From Treponema sp. (GTDB taxonomy: Bacteria > Spirochaetota > Spirochaetia > Treponematales > Treponemataceae): a stretch of 16,833 nt of DNA. The DNA lies in NCBI GenBank assembly GCA_016297805.1, contig JAEDFX010000045.1:1-16833 (forward strand), in the 5' to 3' direction. The position numbers and the translations under genes are program-made. Below, piece after piece: positions 1 to 8,100 of the stretch (the stretch's first letter is position 1; every line of letters starts with the position of its first letter). The notes under the pieces were generated by a model. That model was not told the DNA's origin, did not search any database, and saw only the letters and a list, made by a program, of their open reading frames with translations.

Positions 1-15
1 AACCTGCAGCAGAAA

Positions 16-2841
16 TTATTCTTTTCCTTCTGAGGAATAAACTCGTAAATTAGCTTTCTGAGGAAACCATTCCATAATATTAATAAAATCCTGCACAGAT
101 GCTGATTGAATGTAATTATATTCTTCAAGATAGTATTCAGGATTTAATCCTTCTGGAATCAATTCCAGTCCTTTTTGAAGCAATTTGGCAGTCCCAGAAT
201 TATAGGCACTGTCCTGCAATTGCATAAGAGTCCAGTTATTTTGAATTTCCTGTAAAATTTGTTTGGCTGAAGGTTCATATAATCGGTTTAAAATTTTCTG
301 TATTGTTGATTTATATAAACTGTCTGCTTCTTTTGTGTGATTTACATTCTGTAAAATTATAGTACCAAAATTTAGACGACTTGCAGGAAGCTGTACAGAA
401 ACTTTGCAATCCTTTAGTTTTGAACTTGAATTCACAGCTTTTTGTAATTCCCCTTCAAAATAATTTAATAGTCCGTTGAATAAAGCTCTTTCTTTAGTTC
501 CTGCTGCAGGTGCTTTAATGATATAGATTACAGGGTCAAGAAATTCTGTTGTTGGAATCAGGACTGCTGGTTGGGGACCTGCCTTTTCTGCAGGAATATC
601 GGTAAGGAAAGTATGGCGTACTTTTACACTTATACTCTTAGATTTGCTTATTTCAGGAATATTTTCAGGAATATTCAAATGCTGATTATTGTTTGAAAAG
701 ATGCCAATAGTATTTTCCAAAATAGAAAAAATATCATCGTCAAAATCGCCTGTAAGAATTACATTGTATCTGCCTGCGTCCAGTAATGCCGGGTATCCTG
801 CAAGAATTGAAGTATAATCAGTTTTTTCAAGAACATCTTTTTCGCTTTCAAAAATCTTTATAAAATCTGTTTTTCCGTATAGAGTTTTTATAGCTGCGGC
901 ATAGAGTTGATTGACAGCGCTACCATTTTCAAGTCGTTTTCTATATTGTTTGGAAGAAACAGCTTTATCTGCGGCGGCAGGAGGAATTTCTCCATATATA
1001 ATTGATTTTGATATAGCCTCACAAACTGCAAGCTCATCCTCCTTTTCAAATTCAATCAGAATAGAGCTTGTAGAAATATCTGTCTGTGAAGATACTCTTG
1101 GATATCCAGTTATTAATCCTTCAAATTGTCTTTTTTCAATTTCTTTCTCTATCATTCCTGCAAGAAGATTTATCATTACTTCTTCAAAACCATTATCATC
1201 TGCAGAATTTAGTTTCCCGCCTTTTATTGAAAGCAGTAGAGAAACTCCTGTTGAATTCTGATTTTGTTTTGAAATAATATTTATTCCATTTGAAAGCTTA
1301 TGCTTTTTTATTTGAGAATAATTTCGTTGGAAATAGGCATTGTCGGAAGAGTTACCTCGTATTGTGTTGGATGTATCAACTGGTTTGAACTGGTCTCTAA
1401 TTTCTTTGTACATGGTCTGAACGTACCATGATGAATTGTTCTCATTTATTTCTTCAAATCCTGCTTCTTTATAGGCTTTTTGATTGGCTCCATAATCTTT
1501 TGTATTAATGATTACAAAAATGAAAGGAGATTCTGCCTGTAATCTTGAAAAGGTTTCTTCCATGTTTATGTAGTTGGATTTCTGGAACTGATTTGCCATT
1601 GAAACAACAAGAGAAGAAAGATCTTCATTGAAAGCATCAGTATCACTTTCATGATTCTTAATGTAAGGTTCAAATGCCCAGTAAGACGACAGATTTTCCA
1701 TAAGATATCCGGGATTTGATTCTATAGTATTAAGATTTACCTCCAGCTGTTTTTTAGCAAACTGTAATTCAACGGAATCAATAAAGTCGTAGGCATGTAA
1801 AACCTGTGATATAAATTCCTGTGCCTGATAAAGTGAATTAATTCCTAGACTTTTATTTTCTGGAGGTTGAATAAGGGTCTGAAAAATTAATCGGGAATTA
1901 TCTCTTTTATGAGCTGAAGAAACATCTATATATTCAGCCCCAGGAATGTTTAACTCTGGAATGGATAAAAGCTGCTGTTTAAAGCTTGAGGCATCATTGT
2001 TAAGTACTGCAGCTAGTAAATCACATTCTTCTAAAGTCATCATTGTATACTGAATGACAATCTGTGTAAGCTCCGGTGAAATTTCCGGATTATGAAATAC
2101 ATATTTTCTTTGACTGTTTATTGGTGTGCAGGGTCTTTCTATAGGCGTTTGATAGTTGGTGTAAAAACGTCCGAATGTTTGTTTTAAAGTTACAAGAATT
2201 TTTTCGCTGTTAATGTTTCCGTGAATAAAAATTGCACTGTTTTGAGGAATATACCAGCGATTAGAAATGTCCTGCAGAATATTTCTGGCAGTTTTTGAGG
2301 TTGTTTTTTTGAAAAGAGGAGGATATATTCCCGAATCATTTTTCCAGGGTGCATCTGAGAATACTCTGGAATCAATAGCGGCGTTTATATAAGTAGAAAG
2401 AGAATCTGCATTGTCTGTGACTTCCTGCTTTAAGTGTGAAAGCTCTGTAGAAATCAAATCCTCCGAGAATTGTGGAGAAAAGAAAAGTTGAGATAGCTTT
2501 TCCAGAGTTGAATCTGTTTGTTGTGGGCTGATGCTTATAGAATATCTGCTGGAATCTGAATTGCACTGTGCCTCTGAAAAATTTAAGGAAGATGATTTTT
2601 CTATCAGACGGGAATACAATTTAAAAAATCCGCATGTATTCTGAGTCTGAGATGAAAAACCTGCCCGACAGACAAATTTTATGTGGGTAAGAGCATCGGA
2701 ATCGTCTTCAAGAAGGTAAACCTTCAGTCCGTTTTCCAGGGTATATTCTTTTATATTATGAATTGGTGCAGAAAAAACTTCCTGTGAGAAAAATATCAAC
2801 GAAAGGAGTATGATTAAAATGGATTTTTTGAAATATTTCAT
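16..2841 (-). CDS. Exported M16 (insulinase/pitrilysin) family protein lacking the zinc-binding motif
   Basis: A 941-residue protein with a Sec signal peptide (Lys-rich start, hydrophobic stretch about residues 8-20, likely cleavage after FSA at 23-25), so it should act in the periplasm or at the outer membrane. The fold is recognisable: YTLENGLKVYL near residue 33, then a Gly-led motif at 71, and RWYIPQNSAIFIHGNI near 195-210, as in M16 domains. A second M16 half starts near HKLSNGINII (514-523). The length fits a four-domain pitrilysin-type chain. The canonical G-x-x-HxxEH is replaced by KLYSR (74-78) in the first half and by EVMIN (554-558) in the second; E140 may match the third ligand. 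Zinc proteolysis by this chain alone is therefore unlikely. It may be a chaperone-like or partner subunit, as inactive M16 subunits are in heterodimers. It is transcribed divergently from the neighbouring plus-strand genes. No Shine-Dalgarno precedes the ATG, but a promoter lies directly before it. Fold call strong, function unknown. Confidence 0.85.
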   Translation of the reverse strand: MKYFKKSILIILLSLIFFSQEVFSAPIHNIKEYTLENGLKVYLLEDDSDALTHIKFVCRAGFSSQTQNTCGFFKLYSRLIEKSSSLNFSEAQCNSDSSRYSISISPQQTDSTLEKLSQLFFSPQFSEDLISTELSHLKQEVTDNADSLSTYINAAIDSRVFSDAPWKNDSGIYPPLFKKTTSKTARNILQDISNRWYIPQNSAIFIHGNINSEKILVTLKQTFGRFYTNYQTPIERPCTPINSQRKYVFHNPEISPELTQIVIQYTMMTLEECDLLAAVLNNDASSFKQQLLSIPELNIPGAEYIDVSSAHKRDNSRLIFQTLIQPPENKSLGINSLYQAQEFISQVLHAYDFIDSVELQFAKKQLEVNLNTIESNPGYLMENLSSYWAFEPYIKNHESDTDAFNEDLSSLVVSMANQFQKSNYINMEETFSRLQAESPFIFVIINTKDYGANQKAYKEAGFEEINENNSSWYVQTMYKEIRDQFKPVDTSNTIRGNSSDNAYFQRNYSQIKKHKLSNGINIISKQNQNSTGVSLLLSIKGGKLNSADDNGFEEVMINLLAGMIEKEIEKRQFEGLITGYPRVSSQTDISTSSILIEFEKEDELAVCEAISKSIIYGEIPPAAADKAVSSKQYRKRLENGSAVNQLYAAAIKTLYGKTDFIKIFESEKDVLEKTDYTSILAGYPALLDAGRYNVILTGDFDDDIFSILENTIGIFSNNNQHLNIPENIPEISKSKSISVKVRHTFLTDIPAEKAGPQPAVLIPTTEFLDPVIYIIKAPAAGTKERALFNGLLNYFEGELQKAVNSSSKLKDCKVSVQLPASRLNFGTIILQNVNHTKEADSLYKSTIQKILNRLYEPSAKQILQEIQNNWTLMQLQDSAYNSGTAKLLQKGLELIPEGLNPEYYLEEYNYIQSASVQDFINIMEWFPQKANLRVYSSEGKE

Positions 2842-2847
2842 TGGTTA

Positions 2848-2876
2848 ATAATAACAGATATGTTTTTGTTAAGCAA
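2848..2876 (-). promoter_or_regulatory. Predicted sigma70-type promoter of the M16 gene
   Basis: Read on the minus strand, TTGCTT (2876-2871) and TATTAT (2853-2848) are separated by exactly 17 bp. Only 6 nt lie between the -10 box and the ATG at 2841, so transcription should begin at or next to the start codon. No Shine-Dalgarno sequence is present. The prediction comes from motif match alone. Confidence 0.6.
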
Positions 2877-2883
2877 AATTCTC

Positions 2884-2912
2884 TTCCAACTTGCCATTTA
2901 TTGCGTTAGAAT
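2884..2912 (+). promoter_or_regulatory. Possible weak promoter of the DUF4954 gene
   Basis: TAGAAT (2907-2912) is a fair -10 box. At 17 bp upstream there is only TTCCAA (2884-2889), a poor -35 box. The start codon at 2924 is 11 nt beyond the -10 box, which leaves a leader of only a few bases. The region between the two divergent genes is so short that a promoter must lie about here, but the exact boxes are uncertain. Confidence 0.35.
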
Positions 2913-2923
2913 GGAATACGCAT

Positions 2924-5101
2924 ATGGTAGAAATTGTACAGTCTGAAAAGACAGAAAAAATAAATATTCCTCAAGAATTGATTAAGGGTAAACGAAACCT
3001 TAGACCAGATGAAATTGAGATTATGGAAAAAAATCTTAATCATAATTCTGACCCTGATTGGAAAAACTTTTTTGTAGATGATTCTGAGGATGGTTTTGAT
3101 CCTTCGTTAATACATCTGTCATTTTTCTCTGGATTTATTATTTTAGGACGCTGTAAAAAAATGGTACTCAAATATAACGATTTGTATTTGAGTACAGGTA
3201 TCAGCCGCTCCCGTTTAAGAGATGTTGTTGTTGGAGATGACTGTTCAATTCGTAATGTTGCTTATCTTGATAATTACAGAATTGGTAACCGTAACATTCT
3301 TTTTAATATTCACGAAATGTGTTGTACAAACCATTCAAAATTCGGAAATGGAATTCTGAAGAATGGAGAGCCGGAAGATCATCGTGTATGGATTGGTGTT
3401 GCCAATGAAAATGATGGTCGTCGCGTTCTTCCTTTTGAGAGTATGATTCCAGCCGACGCTTATATCTGGTCTCATTATCGTGAAGATAAAGAATTATTGC
3501 AGCGATTTGTTGAATTAACCGAAGTTGGTAATACAGGTGAATTGAATACTTATGGTATTGTAGGAAATGACTGTGTGATTAAAAATACAAGCATTGTAAA
3601 AGATACCAAGGTAGGAGATGCGGCATATGTAAAAGGAGCTTTCAAGCTTAAGAATATTACCATTTTGTCATCAGAAGAAGAACCTTCTCAGATTGGTGAA
3701 GGGGTTGAACTGGTGAATGGTATTCTTGGTTATGGAAGTAAGGTTTTTTATCAGGCAATCGCAGTCCGATTCGTTATTGGAAGAAATTGTCAGGTAAAAT
3801 ATGGTGCCCGCCTTTTGAACTCAATTCTTGGAGATAACTCTACAGTTTCATGTTGTGAAATCCTTAATAACCTGATTTATCCATTCCATGAGCAGCATCA
3901 TAACTCATCATTCCTTATTGCTACCACAATTATGGGACAGAGTAACATTGCTGCCAATGCTACTGTCGGAAGTAATCATAACAGCCGAAGTCCAGATGGT
4001 GAAATTTTTGCAAAACGAGGATTCTGGCCAGGTCTTTGTAGTGATTTTAAGCATAACTCAAGATTTGCTTCTTTCAATCTGATTTCCAAGGGAAGCTATC
4101 CTAATGAACTTGATACAACTGCTTATCCTTTTGCTCTTGTAGCTCCTGGGTTAAATGGTTCTCAGAAAATCAACATTATTCCAGCCTGGTGGTTTATGTA
4201 TGATATGTTTGCCATCACAAGAAATAATAATAAATTCAAAAGTCGTGATAAAAGAAAAACAAAGGTTCAAAATATAGAAACTGATCCTCTTGCACCTGAT
4301 ACAATGCAGGAAATTTTGGTGGCTTTGGATAGAATTATTACTTTAACAGCTGATTATCTTAAGAAAATTAAAAATGAATATATGGATGATGCTGATACTC
4401 CAGAAAAGGAATATCAGGCTGCTAAAGATTTTCTTCACCAAAATACAGATGCTGATTTTACTTTGGATGATCCAGTATGTCAGAAAAAATATGGAGCTGT
4501 AATTTTTAAACCAGTTCGTGCATACAGAATGTACCGCAAAATTGTAAAATATTTTGCAACCCGTACACTTATGGAATTCTGTCAGGCATTAAATATGGAT
4601 TATCTTACAAAGGATTTGGTAAATCGCATTCGAGAGCTTCCGTTGTACACAGAGTGGGAAAATGCTGGTGGTCAGATTATTCCTTCTGCAAAGATTCAGG
4701 AGCTTTTTGCTGCAATAAAAAATAAATCAATTGATAGTTGGGATTCTGTTCATAACTTCTATAAATTGTGTGAATGTGCTTATGATCAATATAAAGTAAG
4801 ATATGCACTTTATTTACTGGAACAGTTGTATTCACGCCCAATTGAGGAATTCTCTGTAGATTTATATCGTAATATTACAGACGATGTCTCTATTATGGCT
4901 TATGATATTTATACTGCTTCTTTAAAGTCTCGAGAAAAGGATTACACCGATTATTATAGACGAATGACCTATCACAGTGAGGAAGAAATGGAAAATGTTA
5001 TTGGTGCGCTCAGTGATAATACTTTCCTCCGACAGCTGCGTGTTGATACTCAAAAATTTACTACAGATATTAGAAACATATTTGTTGGTTTGACTAAGTA
5101 A
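2924..5101 (+). CDS. DUF4954 family protein with hexapeptide-like beta-helix repeats
   Basis: A protein of about 725 residues with no signal peptide, so probably cytosolic. I recognise it as DUF4954, a family of roughly this length in Bacteroidetes and spirochaetes with no established function. Family-like stretches are a VWIGVANEN..RRVLPFESM..ADAYIWS block (about residues 155-185), PAWWFMYDMFAITRN (about 420-434) and a following Arg/Lys-rich SRDKRK. Two regions (about 95-140 and 212-355) show the I-G-x-x-x-x-I/V spacing of left-handed beta-helix acyl- or nucleotidyltransferase repeats; examples are VVGDDCSI, IVGNDCVI and ILGDNSTV. The C-terminal third is mostly helical and Tyr-rich. I chose the ATG at 2924 because it lies just beyond a -10-like box; an upstream in-frame TTG at 2891 would add 11 residues but has no ribosome binding site. 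It is followed after 24 bp by the activase fusion. A transferase role is only inferred from the repeats. Confidence 0.82.
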   Translation: MVEIVQSEKTEKINIPQELIKGKRNLRPDEIEIMEKNLNHNSDPDWKNFFVDDSEDGFDPSLIHLSFFSGFIILGRCKKMVLKYNDLYLSTGISRSRLRDVVVGDDCSIRNVAYLDNYRIGNRNILFNIHEMCCTNHSKFGNGILKNGEPEDHRVWIGVANENDGRRVLPFESMIPADAYIWSHYREDKELLQRFVELTEVGNTGELNTYGIVGNDCVIKNTSIVKDTKVGDAAYVKGAFKLKNITILSSEEEPSQIGEGVELVNGILGYGSKVFYQAIAVRFVIGRNCQVKYGARLLNSILGDNSTVSCCEILNNLIYPFHEQHHNSSFLIATTIMGQSNIAANATVGSNHNSRSPDGEIFAKRGFWPGLCSDFKHNSRFASFNLISKGSYPNELDTTAYPFALVAPGLNGSQKINIIPAWWFMYDMFAITRNNNKFKSRDKRKTKVQNIETDPLAPDTMQEILVALDRIITLTADYLKKIKNEYMDDADTPEKEYQAAKDFLHQNTDADFTLDDPVCQKKYGAVIFKPVRAYRMYRKIVKYFATRTLMEFCQALNMDYLTKDLVNRIRELPLYTEWENAGGQIIPSAKIQELFAAIKNKSIDSWDSVHNFYKLCECAYDQYKVRYALYLLEQLYSRPIEEFSVDLYRNITDDVSIMAYDIYTASLKSREKDYTDYYRRMTYHSEEEMENVIGALSDNTFLRQLRVDTQKFTTDIRNIFVGLTK
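3164..3195 (+). repeat. Perfect 11-bp inverted repeat (hairpin) inside the DUF4954 gene
   Basis: GTACTCAAATA (3164-3174) is matched exactly by TATTTGAGTAC (3185-3195). In RNA the stem continues inward with U-G, A-U and A-U pairs, giving 14 pairs closed by a CGAU tetraloop. No T-run follows, so it is not a standard terminator. It lies about 240 nt into the coding region. Confidence 0.75.
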
Positions 5102-5118
5102 TCAATTCCTACTAAAAT
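5090..5118 (+). promoter_or_regulatory. Predicted strong sigma70-type promoter of the activase gene
   Basis: TTGACT (5090-5095) and TAAAAT (5113-5118) are separated by exactly 17 bp; each differs from consensus at one position. The -35 box lies in the last codons of the DUF4954 gene, and the -10 box in the 24-bp gap. Seven nt separate the -10 box from the ATG at 5126, so the transcript would start at about the A of the start codon. No Shine-Dalgarno sequence precedes this gene. The activase could therefore be transcribed apart from DUF4954. Confidence 0.65.
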
Positions 5119-5125
5119 TACGAAT

Positions 5126-8100
5126 ATGGCAGATAATTCTTTATTACCAATTCGTATAGGTATTGATGTTGGGTCAACAACAGTAAAAGTTGCAATTCTT
5201 GATGATGATGACAAACTTATTTATGGAGATTATCAGCGTCATCGTGCAGATATACGTAGTACAATCATTTCGGTTGTTACAAAAGCTTTAGATGAAATTC
5301 AGAAAACAATTGAAGGTGGTTCAGAACGTGGAGTTACTGTAAAGGTAACTGGTTCTGGCGGTCTTTCTGTTTCTCAGTGGTTAAATATTCCTTTTATTCA
5401 GGAAGTAATTGCCGCTACAACCTCAGTAAAAAAACTTATTCCTCAGACAGATGTAGTAATTGAACTTGGTGGTGAAGATGCTAAGATTACATATTTTAAA
5501 GGTGGCGTTGAGCAGCGTATGAACGGTACTTGTGCCGGAGGTACAGGTGCTTTTATTGACCAGATGGCAGCTTTGCTTGAGACTGATGCTTCTGGTTTAA
5601 ATGAACTTGCCAAAGGTGCACAGCAGATTTATCCAATTGCTGCTCGTTGCGGAGTATTTGCCAAAACTGATATTCAGCCATTAATCAACGAAGGTGCAAG
5701 ACGCGAAGATATTGCTGCATCTATTTTCCAGGCTGTAGTTTCTCAGACAATTTCGGGGCTTGCTTGCGGTAAGCCTATTCGCGGCCATGTTGCATTTCTT
5801 GGTGGACCTTTGCACTTTCTTGATCAGCTTCGTTTCCGCTTTATTGATACTCTTAAGTTAAAAGATGATGAAATTATTGTTCCAGAAGATAGTCAGCTTT
5901 TTGTTGCCAGCGGTTGTGCTTTTGGTGCAGAACGTAAATTTTCTGGTGAAAAGGCTGATTTTAAATTTCCAACAATCGCAGAATTCCGTGACAGCTTAAA
6001 GAATCTTGTAGGAGCAGAGCTTTCAGAAGTTCAGCGTCTTGAACCTTTGTTTAAAAATCAGGCTGAGCTTGATGAATTCCAGGTACGCCACTCAGAACAG
6101 AAAGCTAAACGCGGTGATTTGAATAAAACTCACGGCCCTGTGTTCTTAGGATTAGATTCTGGTTCTACAACAACAAAAGCCTGTCTTATTGATAAAGACG
6201 GCCGTATTATCTGGGATTTCTATGCACACAATCAGGGAAATCCTGTTGAACTTGCAGTTAAAGTTTTAAAGGATTTGTATGCTCAGCTTCCAGAGGATGT
6301 TTACATTGGACGTGCAGTTTCTACTGGATATGGCGAGGCTTTGTTCCAGGCTGCTCTTGGTGTAGACTCTGGCGAAGTTGAAACAATCACACACTTCCGT
6401 GCTGCAAACTTCTTTGTTCCTGGTGTTGAATTCCTCCTTGATATTGGTGGACAGGACATGAAGGCTCTCCGCATGAAGGACGGTGCTATCGTAAGCATTC
6501 AGTTGAACGAAGCTTGTTCTTCTGGTTGTGGTTCCTTCCTTGATAACTTTGCCAATACAATGGGTATGGACGTTAAAGAGTTTGGTAAGATTGCTCTTAT
6601 GGCAGAAAAACCTGTTGATTTGGGAAGCCGCTGTACTGTATTCATGAACAGCCGTGTAAAACAGGCTCAGAAGGAAGGTGCTTCAGTAGGAGATATTGCA
6701 GCAGGTCTTTCTTATTCAGTAATTAAAAATGCTTTGTTCAAGGTTATTAAACTTCGCAAGGCTAGTGATATTGGTGAAAAGGTAGTCGTTCAGGGTGGTA
6801 CTTTCTTTAATGATGCCATTCTCCGTGCCTTTGAAAAAATTGCTGGTGTTCAGGTATATCGCCCAGATGTTGCAGGTCTTATGGGTGCTTATGGTTCTGC
6901 TCTGATTGCTTATGATCAGTGGCGTGATTTAATGGAACCAAAGCCTGGCGAGCCAGAAGGTACTGTACACGATGTTCGTTCTGGAATTGCCAGCTTAAAA
7001 GAACTGGAAAATTTCCACGTAGATTTGGATTTACGTCGTTGTGGAAAATGTCAGAACAATTGTCTGCTTACAATTAACAAATTCTCTACTGGTGAAGCTA
7101 CTCGTACTTTCATTACAGGTAACCGTTGTGAAAAGGGTGCAGAAATTGAAGGTGAAGTAATTGATGCCAGCAACAAGAAAAATACAGGTCTGGATGATGA
7201 CGATGCTGGTCCAATGCCAAACCTTTTTGAATGGAAATATAAACGCCTGTTTAATTATGCTCCAAGAAGACCAGAAGATGCTCCAATGGGCGATGTGGGT
7301 ATTCCACGTGTTCTTAACATGTACGAAAACTATCCATTGTGGTTTACCTTCTTTAATGAACTTGGCTTCCGTGTAATTCTTTCTCATCGTTCTTCCCGTA
7401 CAGTTTACGAAAAAGGATTGGAAACAATTCCTTCTGAATCTGTATGTTATCCTGGAAAAATCAGCCATGGTCACGTTGAAAGTTTAATCCAGCGTGGTAT
7501 TAAGTTTATCTTCTATCCTTGTGCTCCTTATGAGAAACAGGAAGATTCCGGGGCAGGAAATCACTATAACTGTCCAATTGTAACTTCTTACCCGGAGGTT
7601 TTACGTAATAATATTGATGAACTTCGACAGGATCCTTCCATTACTTATATGGATCCATTCCTTCCAATTTATGATAAGCCTCGTTTGAAGGAACGTTTGT
7701 GTGAAGAGCTTTTGCCAAAATTCCCGGCACTTACAGCTGCAAGAATTCAGGATGCGGTAGAAAAAGCCTGGGCAGAACAGGAAAAATTCCGTGAAGATGT
7801 TCGCAAAGCTGGTGAAGAAGCTCTTGAAGAAATTATTACAAAAGGTGGAAGCGGTATTGTTCTTGCAGGCCGACCTTATCACCTTGATCCAGAAATCAAC
7901 CATGGTATTCCTGAAATGATTAATGGTCTTGGACTTGCCGTTCTTACAGAAGATTCAATTGCCCATCTTGGAAAAATCGAACGTCCACTTCGCATTATTG
8001 ACCAGTGGGTTTACCATAACCGATTGTATCGTGCTGCACAGTTTGTTTCAGAAATGCCAACACTTGAGCTTGTACAGCTTACATCCTTTGGTTGTGGACT

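Noticed and set aside
651..680. Short tandem repeat in the M16 gene encoding NIPE twice.
   Set aside because: It is a single 12-bp duplication in what is probably a surface loop, with no sign of wider repeat structure.
911..1277. Two overlapping plus-strand frames inside the M16 gene.
   Set aside because: They are low-complexity Ser/Leu/Phe products antisense to a well-recognised M16 region.
2902..2922. TGCGT / ACGCA inverted repeat flanking the -10-like box of the DUF4954 gene as an operator.
   Set aside because: A 5-bp repeat with an 11-bp centre is easily due to chance, and no regulator gene is nearby.
2891..2923. In-frame TTG at 2891 as the start of the DUF4954 gene.
   Set aside because: It has no ribosome site, lies upstream of the best -10-like box and adds 11 residues that do not look like part of the domain. 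The ATG at 2924 is preferred.
7031..7474. Minus-strand open frame of 147 codons inside the activase gene.
   Set aside because: It is rich in Phe, Thr and Trp, as expected for the reverse of a biased coding strand, and has no ribosome site. The activase frame is clearly coding here.
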